Assembly (NCBI GenBank): GCA_046703545.1
Contig: JBJKSX010000022.1
Coordinates: forward strand, 1 to 43,289
DNA length: 43,289 nt
Source of the DNA: JAJZOM01 sp046703545
GTDB taxonomy: Archaea; Thermoplasmatota; Thermoplasmata; Thermoplasmatales; Thermoplasmataceae
Direction of reading: 5' to 3'
The notes below the pieces were generated by a model. The model was not told the origin of the DNA. It ran no database searches and worked only from the letters and a program-made list of their open reading frames with translations. The position numbers were made by a program, and so were the translations under genes. Position 1 is the first letter of the stretch; each line of letters begins with the position of its first letter. This document shows positions 1-7,158 of this stretch, in pieces.

Positions 1-1334
1 TTCAGGATCAGACAGACAACTATGCTAAGGCACTCAACTACACCTGGAAATTAGACAACGCTGTTCAGACAAACGACTACAACAGCTACAATGCAACAAT
101 TAACTTCGGAGCCTTTGCAAACTACACAGTTACAGTCCAGTACACCAGCTCTTCAAACGAAACAAACACAACATCATTCACAGTGTTCGCATACAATGGG
201 GCACCTTCTGCATCACTGAATGTGACATCACAGGGTGAAACACTCTTTGCCACCCAGTCGGTCACCGGCACCCAGTCAATATCTGTGCCACAGTCCAAGA
301 CTGTCCAGTTCAGTGCTTACCAGTCAAGCCTTGTTATACCTGGAACATCCTACAATGTTCCTCTGCTTTACAAATGGTACTTCCCGGGATTCACAAATGC
401 TGCAATGAATGTTACACAGACATTCGACACACCATACGTGGCAAGCAATTCCCTGGTAACAGGATACCTTAATGTTGCAACAGCAGTTGGCAGCACATCG
501 AATGTTACACTATCCCTCAAGGTTCTTGACACAACACCTTCGAGCCCAGTGGTTACACTGACAAATTCCACAGGAGCGTCCCTAACCCAGCCGGTCGCAG
601 GTAAACTTGTGGTGTTCTCTGCAAACAAGACCACTGACAAGTACTATGCGCAGTCTGACCTTACATACTCCTGGAAGATTGTGTATGCAAATGGAACCGC
701 AGTTGCACCTGGAAACAACACTTATGAGCTAATGAACAGCAATACGAACCTTTCCTACTTCATGGTCAAGTTCAACACACTGAACAGCCTCATAGTGTCT
801 CTAGAAGTGAAGAACCCATCAAATGTTTCAGCCTACAAGAACTTCACTGCTTCCATAGCAGTTGATTCCCCTAGACTGATTGTGCAGAGTGTTTACTTCC
901 CCACAACCCCCGCACAGGGTGCCAAGACACTTGTCTATCTCAATGTGTCAAACAATGGGACTGTGGATGCGAACTCATTCAGCATTGTTGCATTTGTGAA
1001 TGGCCAGAATGTATCATTCCAGTCATATGGGAACCTTCCAGTGGGTGTGACGAAACAGTTTGAGTTCAATCTGACATCACCTACATCCGGAAATGTCCAG
1101 GTTGTGTTCAAGGCAGTGAACAGCAGTCAGCCAAGCTTCTTTACAGATGCTGGGCAACTCTCGGTAACACAGAACGTTAACCCACCGAGCTACCAGACTC
1201 CACTGATCATTGGAGGCGTAATAGCTGTAATCGTGGTAATCGGATTCGTTTACTACAGGCTGAGCTCACGCGGACCGTCAAAACCAAGAGAGAAGAAGCC
1301 GGTACCAAAAAAGACTGAAGAAAAGAAGAAGTAA
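1..1334 (+). CDS. Large PKD-like surface protein, C-terminal part (5' end outside window)
   Basis: The reading frame is open from base 3 to the TAA at 1332-1334, so this is the 3' end of a longer gene; the GTG at 183 is internal. The visible part is rich in Ser, Thr, Asn and Val, with many N-x-S/T sequons and short beta-strand repeats of the PKD/Ig-like kind (for example YTWKLDN and YSWKIVYANG). A CARDB-like stretch follows (VYLNVSNNGTVDANSFSIVA). Near the C-terminus one transmembrane helix (IIGGVIAVIVVIGFVYY) precedes a Lys/Pro/Glu-rich cytoplasmic tail. I infer an N-glycosylated cell-surface protein anchored by its C-terminus with the ectodomain outside. The ligand or role is unknown. No S-layer signature is visible. 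Confidence 0.85.
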   Translation, partial: QDQTDNYAKALNYTWKLDNAVQTNDYNSYNATINFGAFANYTVTVQYTSSSNETNTTSFTVFAYNGAPSASLNVTSQGETLFATQSVTGTQSISVPQSKTVQFSAYQSSLVIPGTSYNVPLLYKWYFPGFTNAAMNVTQTFDTPYVASNSLVTGYLNVATAVGSTSNVTLSLKVLDTTPSSPVVTLTNSTGASLTQPVAGKLVVFSANKTTDKYYAQSDLTYSWKIVYANGTAVAPGNNTYELMNSNTNLSYFMVKFNTLNSLIVSLEVKNPSNVSAYKNFTASIAVDSPRLIVQSVYFPTTPAQGAKTLVYLNVSNNGTVDANSFSIVAFVNGQNVSFQSYGNLPVGVTKQFEFNLTSPTSGNVQVVFKAVNSSQPSFFTDAGQLSVTQNVNPPSYQTPLIIGGVIAVIVVIGFVYYRLSSRGPSKPREKKPVPKKTEEKKK

Positions 1335-1370
1335 TTTCTTCTAAATTTCTTTTTTATTTTATTTATTTCA
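1335..1370 (+). terminator. T-rich termination region after the surface-protein gene
   Basis: Directly after the TAA there is a run of T tracts with little structure, typical of archaeal termination at oligo-T stretches. No hairpin is needed or seen on this strand. Confidence 0.5.
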
Positions 1371-1442
1371 GCAATTCTTGATTTATTTTTCAAAGAGATA
1401 TTTCTTAAAATAGTAACTCAATGATTATATGGGGTAAAATTC

Positions 1443-1466
1443 AGGCCCCACAATGAGTTGTGGCCT
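1443..1466 (-). terminator. Hairpin at the 3' end of argS
   Basis: AGGCC pairs with GGCCT and ACAA pairs with TTGT around a TGAG tetraloop, with two bulged C residues. The hairpin overlaps the argS stop codon and on the minus strand is followed shortly by TTTT. It is a plausible transcript end or 3' stability element for argS. Confidence 0.45.
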
Positions 1467-3129
1467 ACATTTCTTCGAGAATCTTTATCCCTGCTATGCC
1501 CGCTGCATCCTTCATTATGGTCTTGAATGCGGAGATAATCTGCACGCGCTTCTTCCTTTCATTTTCAGGAGCATTTAGAACAGGGCAGTTGGTGTAAAAT
1601 TCATTGAATTTTCTTGTAAGCTCAAGAAGGTAGTTCGCCACGTTTTCTGGCTTTAGCCCCTTCATGGCATCGGTCAGGACATAGGGATAAAGGTACATCT
1701 GCCTTATGAGGGCAGTTTCATGCAGGTCATAACTCTCGCCGGGAGACCAGGAAGTGTCTTCCAGCTTCCTCATTATGCTTGCAGCCCTTGCATAGGAATA
1801 CATAACAAATGGTGCAGAATCGCCTTCAAGGTTCAGTGCCTCAGACCATTTGAACACCATGGGCTTGTTGGCATTCAACTTCAAAATGTGGAACCTTATG
1901 GCGGACACGGCCACATTTACCGCAATTTCCTTCAATTTTTCTTCCGGAAGTTCAGGCCTCTTGGATTTCACCACCTTGTAGGACTCTTCAATTGCTTTTT
2001 CATACAGCTCATCAAGGGTGACTATCTGGCCCATCCTAGTGGACATTTTGCCTGATTCAAGCGATACATATGAATAGAAGACAAAGTCTATGTGCGCTTC
2101 CTGTCCCAATACGGAGTTCAGGACATTTTCAACATGGCCTGCATGCTCCTTGTGGTTTTCGCCCAGGACATCTATAAGCCAGTCAAAGTTCTGCAGCTTG
2201 TACATGTGGTAGGCTATATCTCTCGAGAAATACAGGGAGGTCCCATCCCCTCTGGTCATGAACATTTTTCTGTCATTGCTCATGATATATTTGGCCCCGT
2301 TTTCCTCATCCTCCTGCAGCTCCTCCTCGAGGTCCTCCAGAATTCTTTCAACGTCTCCCGCCCTTATGAGGTCAGACTCCCAGGTGTAGTCGTCTATCTT
2401 TATCCCTATGTTTTCAAGGGACTGGTTGATGGAGGCAAGTATTACACTGCAGACTTTCCTTATTCCGTCTATTGTTTCAGGGTCGCCATTCTCGTAATCC
2501 CTTATTATCTGGTCAACATCAGAATTGAGCCCCTTGTCCTTCTCTATCTCGACTGTAATCTTCTTGTACCCCTCCAGCAGATCAAAAGCTGTGGGGTCCT
2601 CAGTTTTTACGAATCTCCTGTATCCGGCATAAAGGGAAGCAACCTGCCTTCCGGAATCGTTTATGAAATACTGCGTTGTAACCCTGTATCCGTAACGGTC
2701 AACAAGTTTTGCCAGTGAATCGCCAATGATTGAGTTCCTTATCCTTCCAATGTGTATTGGGCCTGTTGGGTTGGTGCTTGTGTGTTCCACTGATATCCTT
2801 TCTGGGTCCTGGAAAATATCAGGAAACCTGTTCGTGCCTTCAATTTCCTTCCAGATGGCAGCCATGAGGAAACTTGGGTTCAGTGTGAAATTCACATAGC
2901 CTCCAGCAGAATCTATCTTCGAGATGTATGGTTCATTGGCCAGGGCTTCCTTTATCCTGTTGGACATGTCCTCTGGTTTCAGGCCTCTCTCCTTCATAAC
3001 CTGGAAGCCCCTGAAGCTCAGGTCACCATGTCCACTCTGGTCAAGAGCAAGATCCCTCTCACCTATCTCAGGATAGATGCCCTTTATGGTTTCGAAAATC
3101 TTCTTCCAGTAGTCATCGAAGAGAAGCAT
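1465..3129 (-). CDS. argS: Arginyl-tRNA synthetase
   Basis: Class I aminoacyl-tRNA synthetase that charges tRNA-Arg with arginine in the cytoplasm. The 554 residues show an N-terminal Add-1-like tRNA-binding region, then the catalytic Rossmann core with the HIGH-type motif HIGR at residues 126-129 preceded by STNPTGP. The KMSKS-equivalent loop reads KMSTRMG. The C-terminal helical anticodon-binding domain ends near the stop. Length is normal for the family. The ATG start has a TATA-like box about 26 nt upstream, so the message is probably leaderless and independent of the upstream aroB-like gene 54 nt away. Identification is secure. Confidence 0.96.
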   Translation of the reverse strand: MLLFDDYWKKIFETIKGIYPEIGERDLALDQSGHGDLSFRGFQVMKERGLKPEDMSNRIKEALANEPYISKIDSAGGYVNFTLNPSFLMAAIWKEIEGTNRFPDIFQDPERISVEHTSTNPTGPIHIGRIRNSIIGDSLAKLVDRYGYRVTTQYFINDSGRQVASLYAGYRRFVKTEDPTAFDLLEGYKKITVEIEKDKGLNSDVDQIIRDYENGDPETIDGIRKVCSVILASINQSLENIGIKIDDYTWESDLIRAGDVERILEDLEEELQEDEENGAKYIMSNDRKMFMTRGDGTSLYFSRDIAYHMYKLQNFDWLIDVLGENHKEHAGHVENVLNSVLGQEAHIDFVFYSYVSLESGKMSTRMGQIVTLDELYEKAIEESYKVVKSKRPELPEEKLKEIAVNVAVSAIRFHILKLNANKPMVFKWSEALNLEGDSAPFVMYSYARAASIMRKLEDTSWSPGESYDLHETALIRQMYLYPYVLTDAMKGLKPENVANYLLELTRKFNEFYTNCPVLNAPENERKKRVQIISAFKTIMKDAAGIAGIKILEEM

Positions 3130-3147
3130 AGAGCGTTCATTGCTGGA

Positions 3148-3155
3148 TTTTATAT
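3148..3155 (-). promoter_or_regulatory. TATA-like box of argS
   Basis: ATATAAAA on the minus strand starts about 26 nt before the argS ATG. This is the spacing expected for an archaeal leaderless promoter and suggests argS is transcribed separately from the gene before it. Confidence 0.55.
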
Positions 3156-3183
3156 GACGCTTTCTGTTCTGGAGCCGGCAAAG

Positions 3184-4281
3184 TCATACCGTTGGGTTGA
3201 ACTCGTACTGTTCCGTGAATGCCCTGAGCGAAGAGAACAGCCGATCATGGCTTATTTCAAAAAGAGCCGGCCTGCCAGCCTCCTCCGGCACAACAAGCTG
3301 GAGGTTATGGTTTTCAAGGTTGTACTTTTCATTGAGTATTTTCATTATGTTGTCTATGCCAATCTCCTTCACCGTGGCTTTCTGCAACCCGTACTTGTCC
3401 ATCACTCCAAGGGCCCTGTCCCTGGAGTCCCTCGAGACCACTCCTGAACGCTCCGCAAGGAATAGTTCCACAAACATCCCTGCGGTGATTGCCTCGTGGT
3501 AGCTTGTCCTGTTCTTTGAGGCCTGCAGAATAGTCTCACCGATGGTCTTGCCGAAATTAAGGGACCTACGGTGAACAGGGTCCAGGTTCTCCGAAAGTTC
3601 TGTTCTTGTCTGCACTGATTTGGAGAGAAGCCTGACCAGGCTTTCACTTTCCTTCAGGGTCTTGATGTCATCGTGGCTGTTGAGCATGCTTATGAGTGAA
3701 TGATCATAGAGCAGGCCGTATCTCAAGATATCGGTGATTGCATCCCTGAACTGTCCGTTCTGGGAGTTTCTTGTGAAATAAGTGTCAATGTTAACCTCTA
3801 TTGGGGCATATCTCGTGGCCATGGCATCCTCGAAACTTGAAAAGTTGATGCCATTGTATCCTGATACTGCATTGGAAACCTGGGCAAGGGGGTGAGTTGG
3901 CACAGGCACATAGTCTATGCCCCCACGGTATGTTGATGCAATAAAGCCAGAGATGTCACACAGCCTTGTTCCGCCTATGCCTATGAGCAGAGAGTCTGTG
4001 GTGATGTTGCGCTCAATCATCACCCGTATGATCTTCTGGTAGTTCCGGATATTCTTCAGGTTCTCGTCAAAATTCAAGGTGATCTTTGTCAGTTCACCCC
4101 TTATTCTGGAAAGGTCAGGTATGTAGCTTCCAAACCTTTCCATGCAGTCGCTTCCAGCAATCTGCACCACGCGATCATATTTCTGGGAAATTTCAGTGAG
4201 CCTATCTATCACGTTGTCTCCAACTGTGACAGGGACATCATGGGAGTTTATTGTCATGGTGTTTCTTTCCGCATTGCTCAC
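3184..4281 (-). CDS. AroB-like (3-dehydroquinate synthase superfamily) protein lacking the catalytic residues
   Basis: The fold signature of dehydroquinate synthase is clear: IGIGGTRLCDISGFIASTY, VPTHPLAQV and LNFGKTIGE line up with the AroB NAD-binding and metal-binding blocks. The residues that do the chemistry are changed. The GGKT lysine region reads SGYN (Tyr142), the zinc glutamate of AEVIKYG is Asp184, the HTxGH pair is Lys245 and Glu249, and the HGE histidine is Tyr261 (followed by His262). No other shikimate gene lies nearby. It may be a non-catalytic paralogue or a sugar-phosphate cyclase of altered chemistry; ordinary DHQ synthase activity looks unlikely. The start is GTG at 4281, with an in-frame ATG at 4257 as alternative. 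A TATA-like TTTATAAC lies about 23 nt before the GTG. Confidence 0.75.
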   Translation of the reverse strand: MSNAERNTMTINSHDVPVTVGDNVIDRLTEISQKYDRVVQIAGSDCMERFGSYIPDLSRIRGELTKITLNFDENLKNIRNYQKIIRVMIERNITTDSLLIGIGGTRLCDISGFIASTYRGGIDYVPVPTHPLAQVSNAVSGYNGINFSSFEDAMATRYAPIEVNIDTYFTRNSQNGQFRDAITDILRYGLLYDHSLISMLNSHDDIKTLKESESLVRLLSKSVQTRTELSENLDPVHRRSLNFGKTIGETILQASKNRTSYHEAITAGMFVELFLAERSGVVSRDSRDRALGVMDKYGLQKATVKEIGIDNIMKILNEKYNLENHNLQLVVPEEAGRPALFEISHDRLFSSLRAFTEQYEFNPTV

Positions 4282-4438
4282 TATTTTAAGCCTCTCGTTA
4301 TAAATGAGTTTACCATAATAAATAATTATTCCTTAAAATGATTGGAAAAACAATTAATTGCGGATATTTTTTGTTTCCATCCATTCTTGCCCCTCAGAAT
4401 CAATCTCCTCTTCGAACAAACACATGCGGCAATAAGAT

Positions 4439-4447
4439 TTTAATAAA
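4439..4447 (+). promoter_or_regulatory. TATA-like box of the GH15 gene
   Basis: TTTAATAAA lies about 36 nt before the ATG at 4475, which places the transcript start only a few bases upstream of that codon. It lies in the divergent region shared with the aroB-like gene. Confidence 0.4.
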
Positions 4448-4474
4448 TTCCCCCAATAGTTGCTCTCGTCTTTA

Positions 4475-6334
4475 ATGACTTTCAAAGGGGCAAGGAAATT
4501 CAGGGAACTTTCCATGGATGGATACCTGAAGATAAAGAATCACGGCATGATAGCAAGCAACCGGACAGCCGCACTGGTTGGCATGAACGGCACCATTGAC
4601 TGGGCGTGCCTTCCCAATTTCAACTCCCCTCCCGTATTTGACTCCATACTTGACAGGAACAAGGGGGGGTATTTCGCCGTCAGGCCACAGGAAGCAGATG
4701 ACCTTGAAGTGACACAGTACTACAGGGAAATGACAAACGTACTGGTCACAGAATTCCTGAGGGATTCAAATGTTATTCTGAGGGTTACAGACTTCATACC
4801 AATCTCAGATTACCCGACCATCAGCTTTCCTGAAATACACAGGCTTGTTGAAACAAGATCAGAGGAAGTGCCCATCCATGTCTCCTTCAAGGCCACCCTG
4901 AACTATGGAAAGGATCCCACTGTGATTTCCTCCAGAAGGAACGGGTTCATATTCCAGTCAAAGGATTCCAACGTGGGACTGGTGGGGGACTTCCCGCTGA
5001 AGAATGAAGACCACACAATAGTGGGCAGTGAAACCCTCCCAAGAAGATCCTCAAGATGGCTGGTGGCCCTTCATGGAATCCGGCATCTGGATGCGCTGCA
5101 GGACTACAAGTCATATGAGCGGCTTGAGGAAACCATAGACTACTGGCATAAGTGGAGCTCCTCAGGAAAATACAGGGGATTCTACAACAATGACGTGACA
5201 AGGTCCGCCCTCATCCTGAAGGGGCTATTTTATGAACCAACGGGACTCATGGTTGCATCTCCCACCGCAAGCCTTCCTGAATCCCTTGGAGGAAACAGGA
5301 ACTGGGATTACCGGTATTCATGGATCAGGGACACTGCTTATGTCATAGAGGCCTTGGCCATGATCGGCTACAACAGGGAAGCCACGAAGTTCCTTTACGA
5401 TATGATGGACCTTATAGAGAGGGAAAACAAGGTCAGGACCATATACCCCATCAACCAGTCTGGGGGCCTTGAGGAACTTGAACTTGATTATGAAGGGTAC
5501 ATGGGCTCCAGGCCTGTCAGGATCGGAAACAAAGCATCCACCCAGCTTCAGGTGGACCAGTTTGGTTCAATTGTGAACGCCATTGCTGCCCTGAGCAGGA
5601 GCGGCGGCATCATAAACTCGTACCTCTGGAATTTTGTTGGGGAGACGCTGGACAGCCTCTCTGAATTGTGGAAGATGCCTGATTCCAGCATATGGGAATT
5701 CAGGACCGAACCAAGGCATTATGTCTATTCCAAGATAGTTTCCTGGTCCGCGTTCAATAATGCAATAGCAATGGGCAAGAACCAGGGTTTCTCAGGGCCA
5801 TACAGGAAATGGAAGGCCACCGCTGACATGATCAAGGCCGATGTAATCGAAAAGGGATTCAACCCGGACGTGAATTCCTTTGTCCAGTACTACGGCTCCA
5901 CGGAAACCGACGCTTCACTCCTGAGGCTTCCCCTGATAGATTTCATATCTCCAAATGACCCCAAGTTCCTTGGAACGCTTGAGAAGATAGAGAAGGATCT
6001 CAGGGTTACGGACCATTTGTTCAGGAGATACAATGGTGATGATGCCCTTATGGGCCAGGACAATGCATTCCTCCTTCTATCCTTCTGGTACGTGGAGATC
6101 CTTATTTTGATGAACAGGACAGAGGAAGCAAAGGACATATTCGATTCCCTCATGGACAGGGCAAACCACCTTGGGCTCTTTTCTGAGGAAATAGACTTTG
6201 ATACTGGGGAACAGCTTGGCAACTTCCCACAGGCCATAACACACCTTGGCGTAATCAGGGCTGCGGTGCTCCTCAACTCTGCATTCAAGGACAGCCACAG
6301 GTCATACCGTGGAAGAGCCGGCGCAAGGCGCTGA
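4475..6334 (+). CDS. Glycoside hydrolase family 15 (glucoamylase or trehalase)
   Basis: GH15 inverting exo-glycosidase of about 619 residues. An N-terminal super-sandwich domain (starting DGYLKIKNHGMIASNRTAALVG) is followed by the (alpha/alpha)6 barrel. Barrel hallmarks are GGNRNWDYRYSWIRD, the general-acid segment ELDYEGYMGSRPVRIGN, and near the C-terminus the catalytic-base segment LFSEEID followed by GNFPQAITH. No signal peptide is visible, so the enzyme is probably intracellular and acts on glycogen-derived maltodextrins or on trehalose. Characterised Thermoplasma GH15 members include true trehalases, so substrate cannot be decided from sequence. ATG 4475 is chosen because of the TATA spacing; ATG 4514 (MDGYLK) is favoured by domain start, and TTG 4460 is also possible. 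Confidence 0.9.
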   Translation: MTFKGARKFRELSMDGYLKIKNHGMIASNRTAALVGMNGTIDWACLPNFNSPPVFDSILDRNKGGYFAVRPQEADDLEVTQYYREMTNVLVTEFLRDSNVILRVTDFIPISDYPTISFPEIHRLVETRSEEVPIHVSFKATLNYGKDPTVISSRRNGFIFQSKDSNVGLVGDFPLKNEDHTIVGSETLPRRSSRWLVALHGIRHLDALQDYKSYERLEETIDYWHKWSSSGKYRGFYNNDVTRSALILKGLFYEPTGLMVASPTASLPESLGGNRNWDYRYSWIRDTAYVIEALAMIGYNREATKFLYDMMDLIERENKVRTIYPINQSGGLEELELDYEGYMGSRPVRIGNKASTQLQVDQFGSIVNAIAALSRSGGIINSYLWNFVGETLDSLSELWKMPDSSIWEFRTEPRHYVYSKIVSWSAFNNAIAMGKNQGFSGPYRKWKATADMIKADVIEKGFNPDVNSFVQYYGSTETDASLLRLPLIDFISPNDPKFLGTLEKIEKDLRVTDHLFRRYNGDDALMGQDNAFLLLSFWYVEILILMNRTEEAKDIFDSLMDRANHLGLFSEEIDFDTGEQLGNFPQAITHLGVIRAAVLLNSAFKDSHRSYRGRAGARR

Positions 6335-6411
6335 GATTCAAAGGCTTGCGCTGCGTTAGGGCATTCTTTTCTTTATTGGTGCCTGTTTCTGTGCATTTTG
6401 AGTTCGCAGGT

Positions 6412-6426
6412 CTCATTTACTCATTT
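6412..6426. repeat. CTCATTTACTCATTT, copy 1, upstream of the polymerase operon
   Basis: A 15-base sequence made of two CTCATTT units separated by A. It ends about 50 nt upstream of the first gene of the PolB2 operon. The identical 15-mer occurs at 36643-36657, upstream of gap-radA. It could be a shared operator, but one chance 15-mer match in a window this size is not unexpected. Confidence 0.3.
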
Positions 6427-6475
6427 CCTGTTCGAAAGATCGCCTTGATATGCGGTTTTTAAATGGATTTGTCCC

Positions 6476-6940
6476 ATGCATGGCACTCTCAGGATATTCA
6501 GGACAGCCACATTCAGCCAGGAGTGGTTTTCAGAATTTATCAAAACATCATTCCATGATCATTCTGAGGTCCATCTCCTGATCACTGATGGAATAATGAT
6601 GAATTTCAGGGACATGTTTTCTGATAATGTCCTCAACGCGGTCAAGGTCCAGAGAATCCTCACATCATACCAGCTTCAGAAGATTCTCATGGACTCAGAC
6701 GACAGCCCTTACTATATATCCGCAACCACACCTGTCATGGACACATGGCCTGCAGCAGTGGTGGAGAGCATCTACGACATAATGAAGATCAAGACTCACT
6801 ACAGGGGGGGCATAATTTACCTGAATATTGTTGGGGAGAAGGGAATATTTGAGAAGTACCTGGGAAACAGGGTGCTTGCAAGGGAGCATGTGCGCAGAAG
6901 AGGAGGCCTGTATTCATGGGACGAACAGTACCCACAGTGA
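6476..6940 (+). CDS. RadA-paralogue-like protein without Walker A, first gene of the PolB2 operon
   Basis: This 154-residue protein has no obvious P-loop. The segment DNVLNAVKVQRILTSYQLQ resembles the RadA segment DVVLKRIHVARAYNSHHQ, visible in the true radA gene of this window. YYISATTPVMDTW could occupy the Walker B region, and GGIIYLNI a later core strand. I infer a shortened, probably ATPase-dead RecA/RadA-family protein of the kind reported beside archaeal PolB2 genes. It overlaps the next gene by 25 nt and is surely co-transcribed with the polymerase. It may load or bridge the polymerase to DNA or to RadA. The RadA relationship is an inference from a short motif, not from an alignment. 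Confidence 0.6.
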   Translation: MHGTLRIFRTATFSQEWFSEFIKTSFHDHSEVHLLITDGIMMNFRDMFSDNVLNAVKVQRILTSYQLQKILMDSDDSPYYISATTPVMDTWPAAVVESIYDIMKIKTHYRGGIIYLNIVGEKGIFEKYLGNRVLAREHVRRRGGLYSWDEQYPQ

Positions 6941-7158
6941 GGCAGAGCATGGAGGCCCTTGCAGCAAGGCTTCAGAAAATGTCGGAAATAATGAATTCCG
7001 ACGATGCTGACATACTGAATTCTGTTCTTGTCAAGGGAAGGCGCCATGCGCATGAGGTTTCATATGCTGATCTGGACGTGAACTACGGTTTCCTTCTCTC
7101 AATCATTGTTGAAATGGAGAAGGAGCTGAGAAAACTCAGGAAGGGCGCTGACCAGTGA
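6916..7158 (+). CDS. Small helical protein, second gene of the PolB2 operon
   Basis: An 80-residue, highly charged protein predicted to be mostly helical: helix 1 around residues 8-27, a middle segment with KGRRHAHEVSYADLDVNYGFL, and a C-terminal helix EMEKELRKLRKG. I do not recognise a family. It starts inside the preceding gene (25-nt overlap) and its TGA overlaps the GTG start of the polymerase gene (GTGA), so its translation is coupled to both. This suggests a stoichiometric partner or assembly factor of the polymerase. No membrane segment, metal-binding motif or clear helix-turn-helix is visible. Confidence 0.7.
   Translation: MGRTVPTVRQSMEALAARLQKMSEIMNSDDADILNSVLVKGRRHAHEVSYADLDVNYGFLLSIIVEMEKELRKLRKGADQ

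Noticed and set aside
2092..2718. A 208-codon plus-strand frame inside argS
   Set aside because: Antisense shadow of the catalytic and anticodon-binding regions of ArgRS; no family features and no promoter.
6412..6426. Match of CTCATTT to the crenarchaeal UV-response hexamer ANTTTC
   Set aside because: The bases do not fit the consensus (C where A is required), so no link to that regulon can be claimed.
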